A DNA stretch of 43,703 nt from Actinomycetes bacterium. Lineage in GTDB: Bacteria > Actinomycetota > Coriobacteriia > Coriobacteriales > Eggerthellaceae. Position 1 is the first letter of the stretch. Every line of letters begins with the position of its first letter. The notes beneath the pieces are model-generated. The model worked only from the letters and a program-made list of their open reading frames with translations, made no database searches and was not told where the DNA came from. Both the position numbers and the translations under genes were made by a program. This document shows positions 24,720 to 33,317 of this stretch, one piece after another. The DNA lies in the NCBI GenBank assembly GCA_023429565.1, contig JAEZDJ010000061.1, positions 1 to 43,703 of the forward strand, in the 5' to 3' direction.

Positions 24720-26219
24720 CTAGAGCGGGTAGGGATGAGGCGCGTGCTGAACCGACACCCAGTGGGTGCGCGTCATTTCCTCGAGGATCCAGCGGCCGTT
24801 GAAGCGTCCCAGACCCGAGTTCTTCTCTCCCCCAAAGGGCACGTGCTGCTCGTCGGCAACGGTCATGTCGTTGACGTGGGTCATGCCGGCATCGATCTTC
24901 AGCGCGAATTCCGTGGCCGCCTCGACGTCGCCGCCCACCACCGCTGCCGAAAGCCCGTATTCGCTCATGTTCGCATAGGCCAGGGCCTCTTCCTCGCCGT
25001 GCGCGACGATGATGGGGGCAAGGGGCCCGAAGCTTTCCAGCAGGGCGATGTCGGATGATGGATCGACATCGGTGAAGACGTGGGGCGGCAGCACTCGGCC
25101 CACGGGATCGCCGCCGAGCGCGAGGGTCGCTCCTTGGTCGAGCGCCCGTTGTAGCTTGGCAAGCAAACCCTGAAATTGGGATTCGTTGATGATGGGGCCG
25201 ATGTCGGTTGCGGGATCGGTCTGGTCGCCGCATACGAGAGCGCCCGCACGGGCGACGAATCGCCGTGTGAACTCGTCCGCTATGCTTGCGTCCACGATGA
25301 TGCGGTTCGTGCTCATGCATATCTGTCCCTGATGCAGGAACCGGCCGGCAATGGCGATGTCGACGGCCTGATCGATGTCGGCGTCGGCACGTATGACCAG
25401 GGGGCAGTTACCTCCCAGCTCGAGCGCGACTCGCTTGATGCGGGTTCCTCCGGTCGCCTTGGCGCCGATTCCCCGACCGACTTGGGTGGAGCCGGTGAAC
25501 GAGATGAACTTGGGCACGGGATGCTCGACGAAGTAGTCGCCTATCTCGCTGCCCCGGCCAATGAGCACCGAAAGAGCGCCCTCCATGAGGCCGGCCTCTT
25601 CGTAGACCTTTGCGAGGAGCAGTCCGCCCGTGATGGGCGTGTCGCTGGCGGGCTTCAGCACGACGGTGTTCCCGACGGCGAGCGCCGTGGCCACCGAACG
25701 GTTGGACAGGTTCATGGGGAAATTCCAGGGGCTGATGACGCCCACGACTCCCAGGGGTTGCCGATACACGCGGTTTTCCTTGGCGGGCGTGTCGGAGGGG
25801 AAGATGTCGCCATGCATGCGATAGGGAAATGATGCGGCTTCCTCGGTGATGTTGCGCGCTGCGCCGACTTCGAATTCGGCTTTCGCGCGGATGCCTCCCG
25901 ATTCGCGCTGGCACCATGCGACAAGCTCGTCATGCCGCTCGTCGAAGATGCGCACGGCGCGTGCCATGAGGGCCGTGCGCTCGGCTGGGGAAGTGGCTGC
26001 CCAGGCAGGCTGGACGCGAGCTGCCGCTGCGTAGGCCTCGTCGACGTCTTCGCGGTTGGCGAGGACATGGGTGGCGAGTTCTTCCTGGTTGAAGGGGTTT
26101 GTGTCCGCGGCGCTCTCGCCGCTTGCCCCGTCGCGCCAGGTGCCTGCGATGAAGAGCTTGTCGAGCCCGCTGTAGGGCTGGGGCCATTCGGTTGAGGTGG
26201 TGGGTGAGTCGATGTCCAT
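24720..26219 (-). CDS. NAD(P)-dependent aldehyde dehydrogenase
   Basis: Oxidises an aldehyde to the acid; 499 residues, the usual family length. It has the NFPMNLSNR cofactor region, KPASDTP, FTGSTQVGR, the general-base Glu in ALELGGN and the nucleophile Cys in FLHQGQICMSTNR. The VGVISPWNFP and GQICMSTNRIIV segments resemble benzaldehyde/vanillin-type dehydrogenases more than succinate-semialdehyde ones, but substrate cannot be assigned. The start at 26219 (MDIDSPTTSTEW) has a CAGGAG site 7-8 bases upstream; the open frame upstream lacks one. The neighbours (birA, LuxR island) give no pathway context. Confidence 0.93.
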   Translation of the reverse strand: MDIDSPTTSTEWPQPYSGLDKLFIAGTWRDGASGESAADTNPFNQEELATHVLANREDVDEAYAAAARVQPAWAATSPAERTALMARAVRIFDERHDELVAWCQRESGGIRAKAEFEVGAARNITEEAASFPYRMHGDIFPSDTPAKENRVYRQPLGVVGVISPWNFPMNLSNRSVATALAVGNTVVLKPASDTPITGGLLLAKVYEEAGLMEGALSVLIGRGSEIGDYFVEHPVPKFISFTGSTQVGRGIGAKATGGTRIKRVALELGGNCPLVIRADADIDQAVDIAIAGRFLHQGQICMSTNRIIVDASIADEFTRRFVARAGALVCGDQTDPATDIGPIINESQFQGLLAKLQRALDQGATLALGGDPVGRVLPPHVFTDVDPSSDIALLESFGPLAPIIVAHGEEEALAYANMSEYGLSAAVVGGDVEAATEFALKIDAGMTHVNDMTVADEQHVPFGGEKNSGLGRFNGRWILEEMTRTHWVSVQHAPHPYPL

Positions 26220-26413
26220 GAGGGGCTCCTGTTCTGGGGGGACGAAGGAACTGCGCATCGTTCTCAGGTGCGATGTGTCGAAGAATACCGCCATTATATG
26301 AAGGTGATGCGAGGAGGCTCTCAAAGGGATCGACCTGTGGGCAAACGGTTTCCTCATCCCGCCGTCCGCTCCTTTTGGCTGCGAACGGCGATGCCGGGGC
26401 GTGCAGGATTTCC

Positions 26414-27385
26414 TCAGCTTCGGGATATGCTCACCTCGCCGTAGGGGAGCTCTCGCCGCTCCTTGCCCGGCAGCTCTATCACCAGCTTGAAGTCCTCGGT
26501 CAGATCGACGGCTCGTGCCCGCACCCGCGATCCGTTATGTGACACGACGATGGGCTTGTCCAAAAGGAAGCATCGTCGACGGTACTCTTCGTAGGTTTCC
26601 CGGGTGGACGGACTGCCGTACAGCCGCCAGAACCTCATGAGCATCTCTGCGGCCAGGTGGCTGCGAAGCGCGCCGGCATCCGCGTCGCAGAGGGCTCCGG
26701 CGACGTCGGAGATGTCGGGAGGGAATCCGGCGGAAGGGGGCTTCACGTTCACGCCCATGCCAAGCACGGCATGGGCGAACCTTCCCGACTCCATGTCAAT
26801 CACGCCCTCGGTGAGAATGCCGGCCACCTTGCGACCGTCGCAGTAGATGTCGTTCACCCACTTGATGAGAGCCTCCTTCCCCGTGACGGCTTCGATGGCC
26901 TGGGCGCACGCGACGGCGGCCGCTGTGGTGAGGTGGTGCGCGTGGTCGGCTTGGATGCGTGGTCTCAGCACGATGCTCAGGTACACGCCGGTGGACGCTG
27001 GCGAGAAGAAGGTCTTTCCGGGCCGCCCCCTTCCTGCCGTCTGCTCTTCGGCAACGATGACAACGCCCTCGGCGGCTCCTTCGGCGGCGCGTCGTCGCGC
27101 TTCCGCGTTCGTGGAGTCGATGCGCTTGCGGACGGTGATGTCGAACGGGTTGCCGGCTGGCAGGAACCTCTCGATGGATTGGGGCGACAACAGGTCGTTC
27201 TCGCGGGAGAGGAGATATCCCCGATTGGTGGAAGCTGCGATGAGGTAGCCTTCCCCCCGCAACGCTTGGACGGCCTTCCAGACGGCATTGCGGCTGACGC
27301 CCATCGCCTGTGCGATCTTTGCTCCCGACATATGGCGTTCGCGGTTGTCTTCGAGCAAGCGAAGCAGGTCTTCCTTGGTTCCCAT
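26414..27385 (-). CDS. birA: Biotin-[acetyl-CoA-carboxylase] ligase / biotin operon repressor
   Basis: Activates biotin as biotinyl-AMP and attaches it to carboxylase carrier proteins. The 323-residue protein has an N-terminal winged helix (about 3-60, MSGAKIAQAMGVSRNAVWKAVQAL), so it belongs to the bifunctional repressor class. The ligase core shows AGRGRPGKTFFSP, KWVNDIYCDGRKVAGIL and the GMGVNV segment, with the small SH3-like C-terminal domain after it. The start at 27385 has GGAAAGGAAGAGG directly upstream. A candidate BirA operator lies about 50 bases before the gene. Confidence 0.94.
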   Translation of the reverse strand: MGTKEDLLRLLEDNRERHMSGAKIAQAMGVSRNAVWKAVQALRGEGYLIAASTNRGYLLSRENDLLSPQSIERFLPAGNPFDITVRKRIDSTNAEARRRAAEGAAEGVVIVAEEQTAGRGRPGKTFFSPASTGVYLSIVLRPRIQADHAHHLTTAAAVACAQAIEAVTGKEALIKWVNDIYCDGRKVAGILTEGVIDMESGRFAHAVLGMGVNVKPPSAGFPPDISDVAGALCDADAGALRSHLAAEMLMRFWRLYGSPSTRETYEEYRRRCFLLDKPIVVSHNGSRVRARAVDLTEDFKLVIELPGKERRELPYGEVSISRS

Positions 27386-27435
27386 CCTCTTCCTTTCCGG
27401 TTTGACAGGCGTATGGTAGGCGAGCTCGATCATGA

Positions 27436-27467
27436 ATGTCAACATGAATCAATGGATGAGGTGACAA
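27436..27467 (-). promoter_or_regulatory. Candidate BirA operator
   Basis: ATGTCAAC (27436-27443) and GGTGACAA (27460-27467) form an imperfect inverted repeat with a 16-base spacer. BirA sites in many bacteria have this form (TTGTNAAC, 14-16 bases, GTTNACAA). The position 51-82 bases upstream of birA would allow autorepression. Confidence 0.35.
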
Positions 27468-27522
27468 TAGCCGCAAACATCTCTCGCTCCTGTAAAGAAA
27501 CGATGGCATGTGTGGAGGGGCA

Positions 27523-27551
27523 TTGATATTGAGCGGGTTTATCCCTAGAAT
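27523..27551 (+). promoter_or_regulatory. Sigma-70-type promoter of the TetR-activase operon, with GTCTA repeats downstream
   Basis: TTGATA (27523-27528) and TAGAAT (27546-27551) are 17 bases apart, each matching five of six consensus bases. Three direct GTCTA copies (27555, 27571, 27591) follow in the leader; two are GTCTATT. They are plausible binding sites for the TetR protein encoded just downstream. Confidence 0.65.
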
Positions 27552-27648
27552 ACAGTCTATTGAACAGAGTGTCTATTATTGATCGATCTGTCTAGAAACG
27601 AGGGAGCGCCCTTGTTGCGGATCGATGAAGCCGATGAAGGAGACAGGC

Positions 27649-28362
27649 ATGCCCACAAAGGTTGCTGCCATGCAGCCCGCCGACGGGATTGAATGCGATG
27701 TGGCTGTCGCGGAGGGCTCTGTGGCGGGCATCGGCGTGGCTGGGTCGGCCATGATCGGACTCTGCACTGAGGATCGCCGTATCACCCGCTCCAAAAAGGC
27801 CTTGCGCGCCGCCCTTATCGATCTCATGGAGGAGCGTGGCTTCGATGGCTTCACGGTGAACGATCTCTGTGCCCGCGCCGATCTCAACCGGGGAACGTTC
27901 TACAACCACTTCCGCACCAAGGAAGGCTTGTTGGCCACGTTGGAAAACGAGATCATGGCTGACCTGGAGTGCTTCCAGAGCAAGCTGCAGGGACTCAGCC
28001 TCAAGTCGGTCTGGTCCTATCGGGTGAAGAAGCGTCCGTTGCCGTTTCTGGTTGACCTGTTTGACTACTTGCGCGAGCAGGGCGATTTCCTGCACGCGGC
28101 CCTTGGTCCTGGCGGGGACATCCGCTTCGGCCCTCGGCTGCGAGACTCCGTTTGCACCTACCTCATCCAATCCATTTTGAGCGAGCGCTACCGCAACGAT
28201 CCAGAACCGTTCGTTGGCTACTACGTGGCGTTTTTCGCCTCGGCGTATCTGGGAATCATCACGCGATGGATTGAGACGGGGATGCAGGAGTCATCCGAGG
28301 AGATGGCGCTTGTCGCCATGAGGCTCCTCTTCATCAAGCCGGGAGAATCGATCAAGCTGTAG
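27649..28362 (+). CDS. TetR/AcrR-family transcriptional regulator
   Basis: A 237-residue regulator with the TetR helix-turn-helix at about residues 48-92 (RITRSKKALRAALIDLMEERGFDGFTVNDLCARADLNRGTFYNHF) preceded by a 40-residue non-conserved leader and followed by a helical ligand domain. The KEGLLATLENE segment and C-terminal layout resemble the TetR group with a short YcxB/TetR_C_33-like domain. The start at 27649 has GAAGGAG 6 bases upstream. It lies 39 bases before the giant activase and probably represses both; acyl-CoA-type ligands are common in this family, which would fit, but that is an inference. Confidence 0.9.
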   Translation: MPTKVAAMQPADGIECDVAVAEGSVAGIGVAGSAMIGLCTEDRRITRSKKALRAALIDLMEERGFDGFTVNDLCARADLNRGTFYNHFRTKEGLLATLENEIMADLECFQSKLQGLSLKSVWSYRVKKRPLPFLVDLFDYLREQGDFLHAALGPGGDIRFGPRLRDSVCTYLIQSILSERYRNDPEPFVGYYVAFFASAYLGIITRWIETGMQESSEEMALVAMRLLFIKPGESIKL

Positions 28363-28401
28363 AGGCTGTGCACCAAAATGAAAACCTTGAAGGAGACTAT
28401 T

Positions 28402-31400
28402 GTGGCTGTCGAGTCCATGAACGTGGAGAACATACGGAACGAGGAATCCGCCGGAGCGGCATCTTCCCCTGCGCAACCCCTGCATATCGGCATCGACGTG
28501 GGTTCGACCACGGTCAAGCTTGCCATCCTCGATGCGGCGGGCAACGTTCGTTTTTCCGTGTATCGTCGTCACCACGCTGACGTGCGTGCCACCATCGTCG
28601 AGGTCTTGGATGAAGCGGCGCGGGATTTCGGTGACGAGACGATGACCATTGCGATCACGGGCTCGGGAGGGCTGCTGCTCGCCCAATGGCTGGGATTGGA
28701 GTTCGTGCAGGAGGTCATTGCCTCGAAGACGGCGGTCGAGGAGTTCATCCCGCAGACCGACGTCGCCATCGAGCTGGGTGGCGAAGACGCGAAGATCATC
28801 TATTTTGACCAAGGCATCGAGCAGCGCATGAACGGCACCTGCGCCGGTGGAACGGGCGCGTTCATCGACCAGATGGCAGCCCTGCTTGACACCGACGCCG
28901 GTGGCCTTGACGGCCTTGCGCGCGATCATTCCACCATCTACCCCATCGCCAGCCGCTGCGGCGTGTTCGCCAAGACCGACGTGCAGCCTCTGTTGAATGA
29001 AGGCGCCCGCAAGGAGGATGTCGCGGCATCCATCTTCCAATCCGTGGTCACGCAGACCATATCGGGCTTGGCGTGCGGTCGCCCCATCCGCGGCAACGTC
29101 GCCTTTCTGGGCGGTCCGCTGCAGTATCTTCCCGAGTTGCGCAAGCGTTTTTACGAGACGCTCAAGCTTGATGACGATCACATCATCGTGCCTGACAACG
29201 CGCACCTCTTCGTTGCCAGCGGATGTGCCGTCGCGGGTGCGCGGAGCGAAACGGCAAAGGCCGAGCGCCTTGCTGACGTGCTTGGCCGCTTGAAGAACCT
29301 CGGCGACATCCAGGGATCTGAGGTCGTGCGCCTTGCTCCCCTGTTTGCGGACGAAGACGAGTACGCTGCATTCAGGCTTCGCCACGATGCCGAGCGCGTG
29401 CAGCGCGCTCGGCTCATGGATTACGCAGGCACGGCCTATCTCGGCATCGATGCCGGATCGACCACCTTCAAGGCTGCCCTCATCGGCGAGGACGGGAGCC
29501 TTCTGTGGTCTCATTATGCCAGCAACAAGGGCGATGTTCTGGGGTGCGCGAAAGCCGCGCTTTCGAACCTTTACAATGATCTTCCCGTCGATGCCGACAA
29601 CGGTCGTCAGCTGGTAAGTATCGGCCACGCCACCGTGACGGGGTATGGCGAGGGGCTGCTGCTGGAGGCCCTGCGCGTTGACTCCGGCGAGATCGAGACG
29701 GTCGCGCACCTGCGTGGCGCTCAGGAGATGCTGCCCGGCGTGGAGTTCATCCTCGACATCGGCGGGCAGGACATGAAATGCCTGCGCGTGAAGGACGGCG
29801 TCATCGACCACATCATGCTCAACGAGGCATGCTCGTCTGGCTGCGGTTCGTTCATAGAGAGCTTCGCGACGGGGCTCGACCTTGACGTGTCCGAGTTCGC
29901 TCAAACGGCTATCGGCTCCACTCGCCCAGTCGATCTGGGAAGCCGCTGCACGGTGTTCATGAACAGCCGCGTGAAGCAGGCTCAAAAGGAGGGTGCCACC
30001 GTCGGCGACATCGCGGCGGGTCTCGCCATTTCCGTCATTAAGAATGCCCTGTTCAAGGTCATCAAGATACGCGATCCCCATGATGTGGGAACGAAGGTCA
30101 TCGTGCAGGGCGGCACGTTCCTGAACGATGCCGTGCTGCGGGCGTTTGAGCAGCTGTCCGAAGTGGAGGCCGTGCGTCCGGACATCGCGGGCAACATGGG
30201 CGCTTTCGGCGCTGCCCTGCTGGCTCGCGACCGGTGCCACGAGGCGGAGCGCGCCGCAGCCGAAGAGGCCGACTCCACCGAAAGCTCAGCACGGCGCATC
30301 GGGTCGTCGCTGCTGTCGCTCGAGCAGATTGACGCGCTTGCTCCCACTCATCGCACCTTGCGCTGCAAGGGATGCTCGAACAGCTGCCTGCTCACGGTCA
30401 ACGATTTCGGCATCGATGAGCATACCGGCAAGCATCGGCGTTTCATCACGGGCAATCGCTGCGAGAAGGGCGTGGGCACGGTTGACGAGGCAAAGAGCGT
30501 GCCGAACCTCTACGAGTACAAATCAAATCGCCTGTTTGACTATGAGTCCCTTGCGTCCGACGCGGCTCCGCGCGGCTCCGTGGGCATTCCCCGCGCGCTC
30601 AACATGTACGAGAACTATCCCTTCTGGTTTACGTTCTTCACCAAACTCGGATTTCGCGTGGTGCTGTCGGACCCGTCGACGAAGAAAACCTATGAGGCCG
30701 GCATCGAGTCCATGCCGTCCGAGTCGGTGTGCTATCCGGCAAAGCTCAGCCACGGGCACATCATGAACCTGCTGGAAAAGCACCCCGATTTCATCTGGTT
30801 TCCCTGCTCGAAGTGGGAACGTCAGGAAGACGCAGGTGCGGGCAACCATTTCAACTGCCCCATCGTTGCCAGCTATGCGGAGGCGCTGCGCCTCAACATT
30901 GACGAGCTGCGCACGTCCGACGTGCAGTTCCTGAACCCGTGGCTGCCGTACGACCAGAAGGAGCACCTCAAGAAGCGCCTGTTCGTCGAGCTGGTGGAAG
31001 GACATCCCGAACTCATGGGCGAAGGCCTGTCTGCACCGACTCGGTCTGACATCGACGCTGCCGTGGACGCGGCGTGGGAAGAGGACGAGGCGTTCAAGCG
31101 AGACATACGCGCCAAGGGCGAGGAGACGCTCGCCTGGATGGAGGAGACGGGCACCCACGGAATCGTTCTGGCCGGCCGTCCCTATCACAACGATCCCGAG
31201 ATCAACCATGCCATCCCCGAGCTGCTGACCAGCTTTGGCCTAGCTGTGCTCACCGAGGACTCGGTTGCGCATTTAGGGCAGGTCGAGCGGCCCATTCGCG
31301 TGGTTGACCAATGGATGTACCACACGCGCCTGTATGCGGCTGCAAAGGTGGCGACTGAGCGACGCGACCTTGACCTCATCCAGCTGAACAGCTTCGGTTG

Positions 31401-33168
31401 CGGCCTCGATGCGCTCACCACCGATCAGGTTCAGGAGATTCTTGAGGCGGCGGGCAAGGTGTACACCGTCCTCAAGATCGACGAGGTGTCGAACTTGGGT
31501 GCGGCCCGCATCCGTGTGCGCAGCCTGCTTGCGGCCTTGAAGGACCAGGCTGATGAGCGGGCGGAAACCGAGCATGCTTCCTGTGGGTGTCCGGCGATCG
31601 GCCTTGACCCGGCATTGTTCGCGCCTGCCGGCCAGGAGACCGACCCGACCGCCCCGGCTTGCGTCCCGGCACCTCCTGAGACGTTCGCCCAGAAGTCAGC
31701 CCCGGAGGTGGCGGCTCGCTTCCGGCAACGTGAGGGCATGACGACGGAATTCCCGCGTGCAGTGTTCACGCAGGAGATGAAGGATGCCGGTTACACCATC
31801 CTTGCGCCGCAGATGGCTCCCATCCATTTTGACTTGCTGTTCGACATCTTCCACCGGTTCGGATACAACCTCGAACTGTTGCCGTCGGTTGACCATGGGG
31901 CGGTCGATGCAGGCCTCAAGTATGTGAACAACGACATCTGCTACCCATCCATTTTGGTCACCGGCCAAATCATGGAAGCGGTCATGTCGGGGCGCTATGA
32001 CACCGACAAGCTTGCCGTCGTCATCACTCAGACGGGTGGGGGCTGTCGCGCCACGAATTACATCTCGCTCATCCGCAAGGCTCTGAAATCGGTGGGACTG
32101 TCCCACATTCCGGTGATCGCGCTGTCGTTCAAGGATCTGGGAGAGGATAATCCTGGGTTCAAGATCACCCCGAAGATGCTTGTGCAAGCCATCTATGCCT
32201 TGCTGTACGGCGATCTGCTCATGATGGCCCTGTACCGCACCCGGCCCTACGAGATGGAGAAGGGGAGCGCCAACCGCCTCTTCGACCATTGGACGGCAAC
32301 ATGCAAGGGCCAGCTTGCCCACGGTTTGGGGCGCGGGACCTTCAAGCGTACCGTGCGGAGCATCGTCGAGGACTTTGACACCCTGCCTTTGCACGGCGAG
32401 GGGACCAAGCCGCGCGTCGGTGTGGTGGGAGAGATTTTGGTGAAGTTCCATCCCACCGCAAACAACCAGGTGGTCGACGTGATCGAGCGAGAAGGCTGTG
32501 AAGCCGTGGTTCCGGGCTTGGTGGAATTCTTCCTGTTCGGCATTGCTGGCGGCATCTTCCAGAAGGATCCCCTCGGGCGATCGGCCAAAGGCGCGGTGGG
32601 TGGCCGCATAGCCTTGCGGTTCATCGAGGCCTTCCGCAAGCCGGTCACCAAGGCATTGGCGGAATCGAACCGATTTGAGCCTCCGGCGAACATCTACGAG
32701 CTGGCAGAGTATGCCAGCGAGATACTCAGCCTGTGCAATTCGATGGGCGAGGGCTGGCTGCTCACGGCCGAGATGGTGGAGTTGGTGAAGACGGGTGCAC
32801 CGAACGTGGTGTGCACGCAGCCCTTTGCCTGCCTGCCGAACCATGTGGTGGGCAAGGCAGTCATCAAGGAGCTGCGCCGCCGCTATCCCGACAGCAACAT
32901 CGTCGCCGTGGACTACGACCCCGGTGCATCCGAAGTGAATCAGCTCAACCGCATCAAGCTCATGATATCGGTGGCGAAGTCGAACCTTGCCGAGAAGGAG
33001 GCGGAGGCGAAGGCCACCCGCGATGCATTTGTTGGCGGCACGAAGGTGACGCCGCAGATCGTTGGCTCGGAAGTGGCGATCTCGTGCGGCGCATCCCTCG
33101 ACTGCGGCTGCTCGTGCGAGGTGCATGGGGATGCCTGCGACCGTGAGCGGGAAGAGTTGAGGGCGTGA
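28402..33168 (+). CDS. Giant acyl-CoA dehydratase activase-type protein with two BadF/HgdC modules
   Basis: A 1588-residue protein related to activators of 2-hydroxyacyl-CoA dehydratases and benzoyl-CoA reductases, which use ATP to inject a low-potential electron. Two ASKHA ATPase modules occur (GIDVGSTT near 30, GIDAGSTT near 350). Each keeps both iron-sulfur cysteines: Cys147/Cys186 (NGTCAGGTGAF, SRCGVF) and Cys477/Cys516 (NEACSSGCGSF, SRCTVF), 39 residues apart as in HgdC. Then come a Cys-rich stretch (CKGCSNSC from 655), a DUF2229-like region, an HgdB-like region with NDICYPS, and a Cys-rich tail (CGASLDCGCSCEVHGDAC). GTG at 28402 is preferred: AAGGAG lies 6 bases upstream, better than for ATG 28378. 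No dehydratase subunit gene is adjacent, so the partner is unknown. Confidence 0.92.
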   Translation: MAVESMNVENIRNEESAGAASSPAQPLHIGIDVGSTTVKLAILDAAGNVRFSVYRRHHADVRATIVEVLDEAARDFGDETMTIAITGSGGLLLAQWLGLEFVQEVIASKTAVEEFIPQTDVAIELGGEDAKIIYFDQGIEQRMNGTCAGGTGAFIDQMAALLDTDAGGLDGLARDHSTIYPIASRCGVFAKTDVQPLLNEGARKEDVAASIFQSVVTQTISGLACGRPIRGNVAFLGGPLQYLPELRKRFYETLKLDDDHIIVPDNAHLFVASGCAVAGARSETAKAERLADVLGRLKNLGDIQGSEVVRLAPLFADEDEYAAFRLRHDAERVQRARLMDYAGTAYLGIDAGSTTFKAALIGEDGSLLWSHYASNKGDVLGCAKAALSNLYNDLPVDADNGRQLVSIGHATVTGYGEGLLLEALRVDSGEIETVAHLRGAQEMLPGVEFILDIGGQDMKCLRVKDGVIDHIMLNEACSSGCGSFIESFATGLDLDVSEFAQTAIGSTRPVDLGSRCTVFMNSRVKQAQKEGATVGDIAAGLAISVIKNALFKVIKIRDPHDVGTKVIVQGGTFLNDAVLRAFEQLSEVEAVRPDIAGNMGAFGAALLARDRCHEAERAAAEEADSTESSARRIGSSLLSLEQIDALAPTHRTLRCKGCSNSCLLTVNDFGIDEHTGKHRRFITGNRCEKGVGTVDEAKSVPNLYEYKSNRLFDYESLASDAAPRGSVGIPRALNMYENYPFWFTFFTKLGFRVVLSDPSTKKTYEAGIESMPSESVCYPAKLSHGHIMNLLEKHPDFIWFPCSKWERQEDAGAGNHFNCPIVASYAEALRLNIDELRTSDVQFLNPWLPYDQKEHLKKRLFVELVEGHPELMGEGLSAPTRSDIDAAVDAAWEEDEAFKRDIRAKGEETLAWMEETGTHGIVLAGRPYHNDPEINHAIPELLTSFGLAVLTEDSVAHLGQVERPIRVVDQWMYHTRLYAAAKVATERRDLDLIQLNSFGCGLDALTTDQVQEILEAAGKVYTVLKIDEVSNLGAARIRVRSLLAALKDQADERAETEHASCGCPAIGLDPALFAPAGQETDPTAPACVPAPPETFAQKSAPEVAARFRQREGMTTEFPRAVFTQEMKDAGYTILAPQMAPIHFDLLFDIFHRFGYNLELLPSVDHGAVDAGLKYVNNDICYPSILVTGQIMEAVMSGRYDTDKLAVVITQTGGGCRATNYISLIRKALKSVGLSHIPVIALSFKDLGEDNPGFKITPKMLVQAIYALLYGDLLMMALYRTRPYEMEKGSANRLFDHWTATCKGQLAHGLGRGTFKRTVRSIVEDFDTLPLHGEGTKPRVGVVGEILVKFHPTANNQVVDVIEREGCEAVVPGLVEFFLFGIAGGIFQKDPLGRSAKGAVGGRIALRFIEAFRKPVTKALAESNRFEPPANIYELAEYASEILSLCNSMGEGWLLTAEMVELVKTGAPNVVCTQPFACLPNHVVGKAVIKELRRRYPDSNIVAVDYDPGASEVNQLNRIKLMISVAKSNLAEKEAEAKATRDAFVGGTKVTPQIVGSEVAISCGASLDCGCSCEVHGDACDREREELRA

Positions 33169-33204
33169 TCGGCAGGGCCTCCGAGCCTGTTCTTTGATTG
33201 GGCG

Positions 33205-33223
33205 GGCCGTCGGCTGGACGGCC
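33205..33223 (+). terminator. Hairpin after the activase gene
   Basis: GGCCGTC (33205-33211) and GACGGCC (33217-33223) with a 5-base loop, followed by a mixed pyrimidine stretch rather than a T run. It probably reduces read-through into the next pair of genes. Confidence 0.45.
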
Positions 33224-33317
33224 TTCCCCTCCTTGACGGCGGGGCGTCCGCTCAGGTTGCACGGTGATTTCGCAAAGCGTACACTGACCGTACTGGCAGA
33301 CCGTTCAGGAGGTCCTT

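Noticed and set aside
28291..33126. Long minus-strand frames over the activase gene
   Set aside because: Shadows of a single long sense gene with clear motifs throughout.
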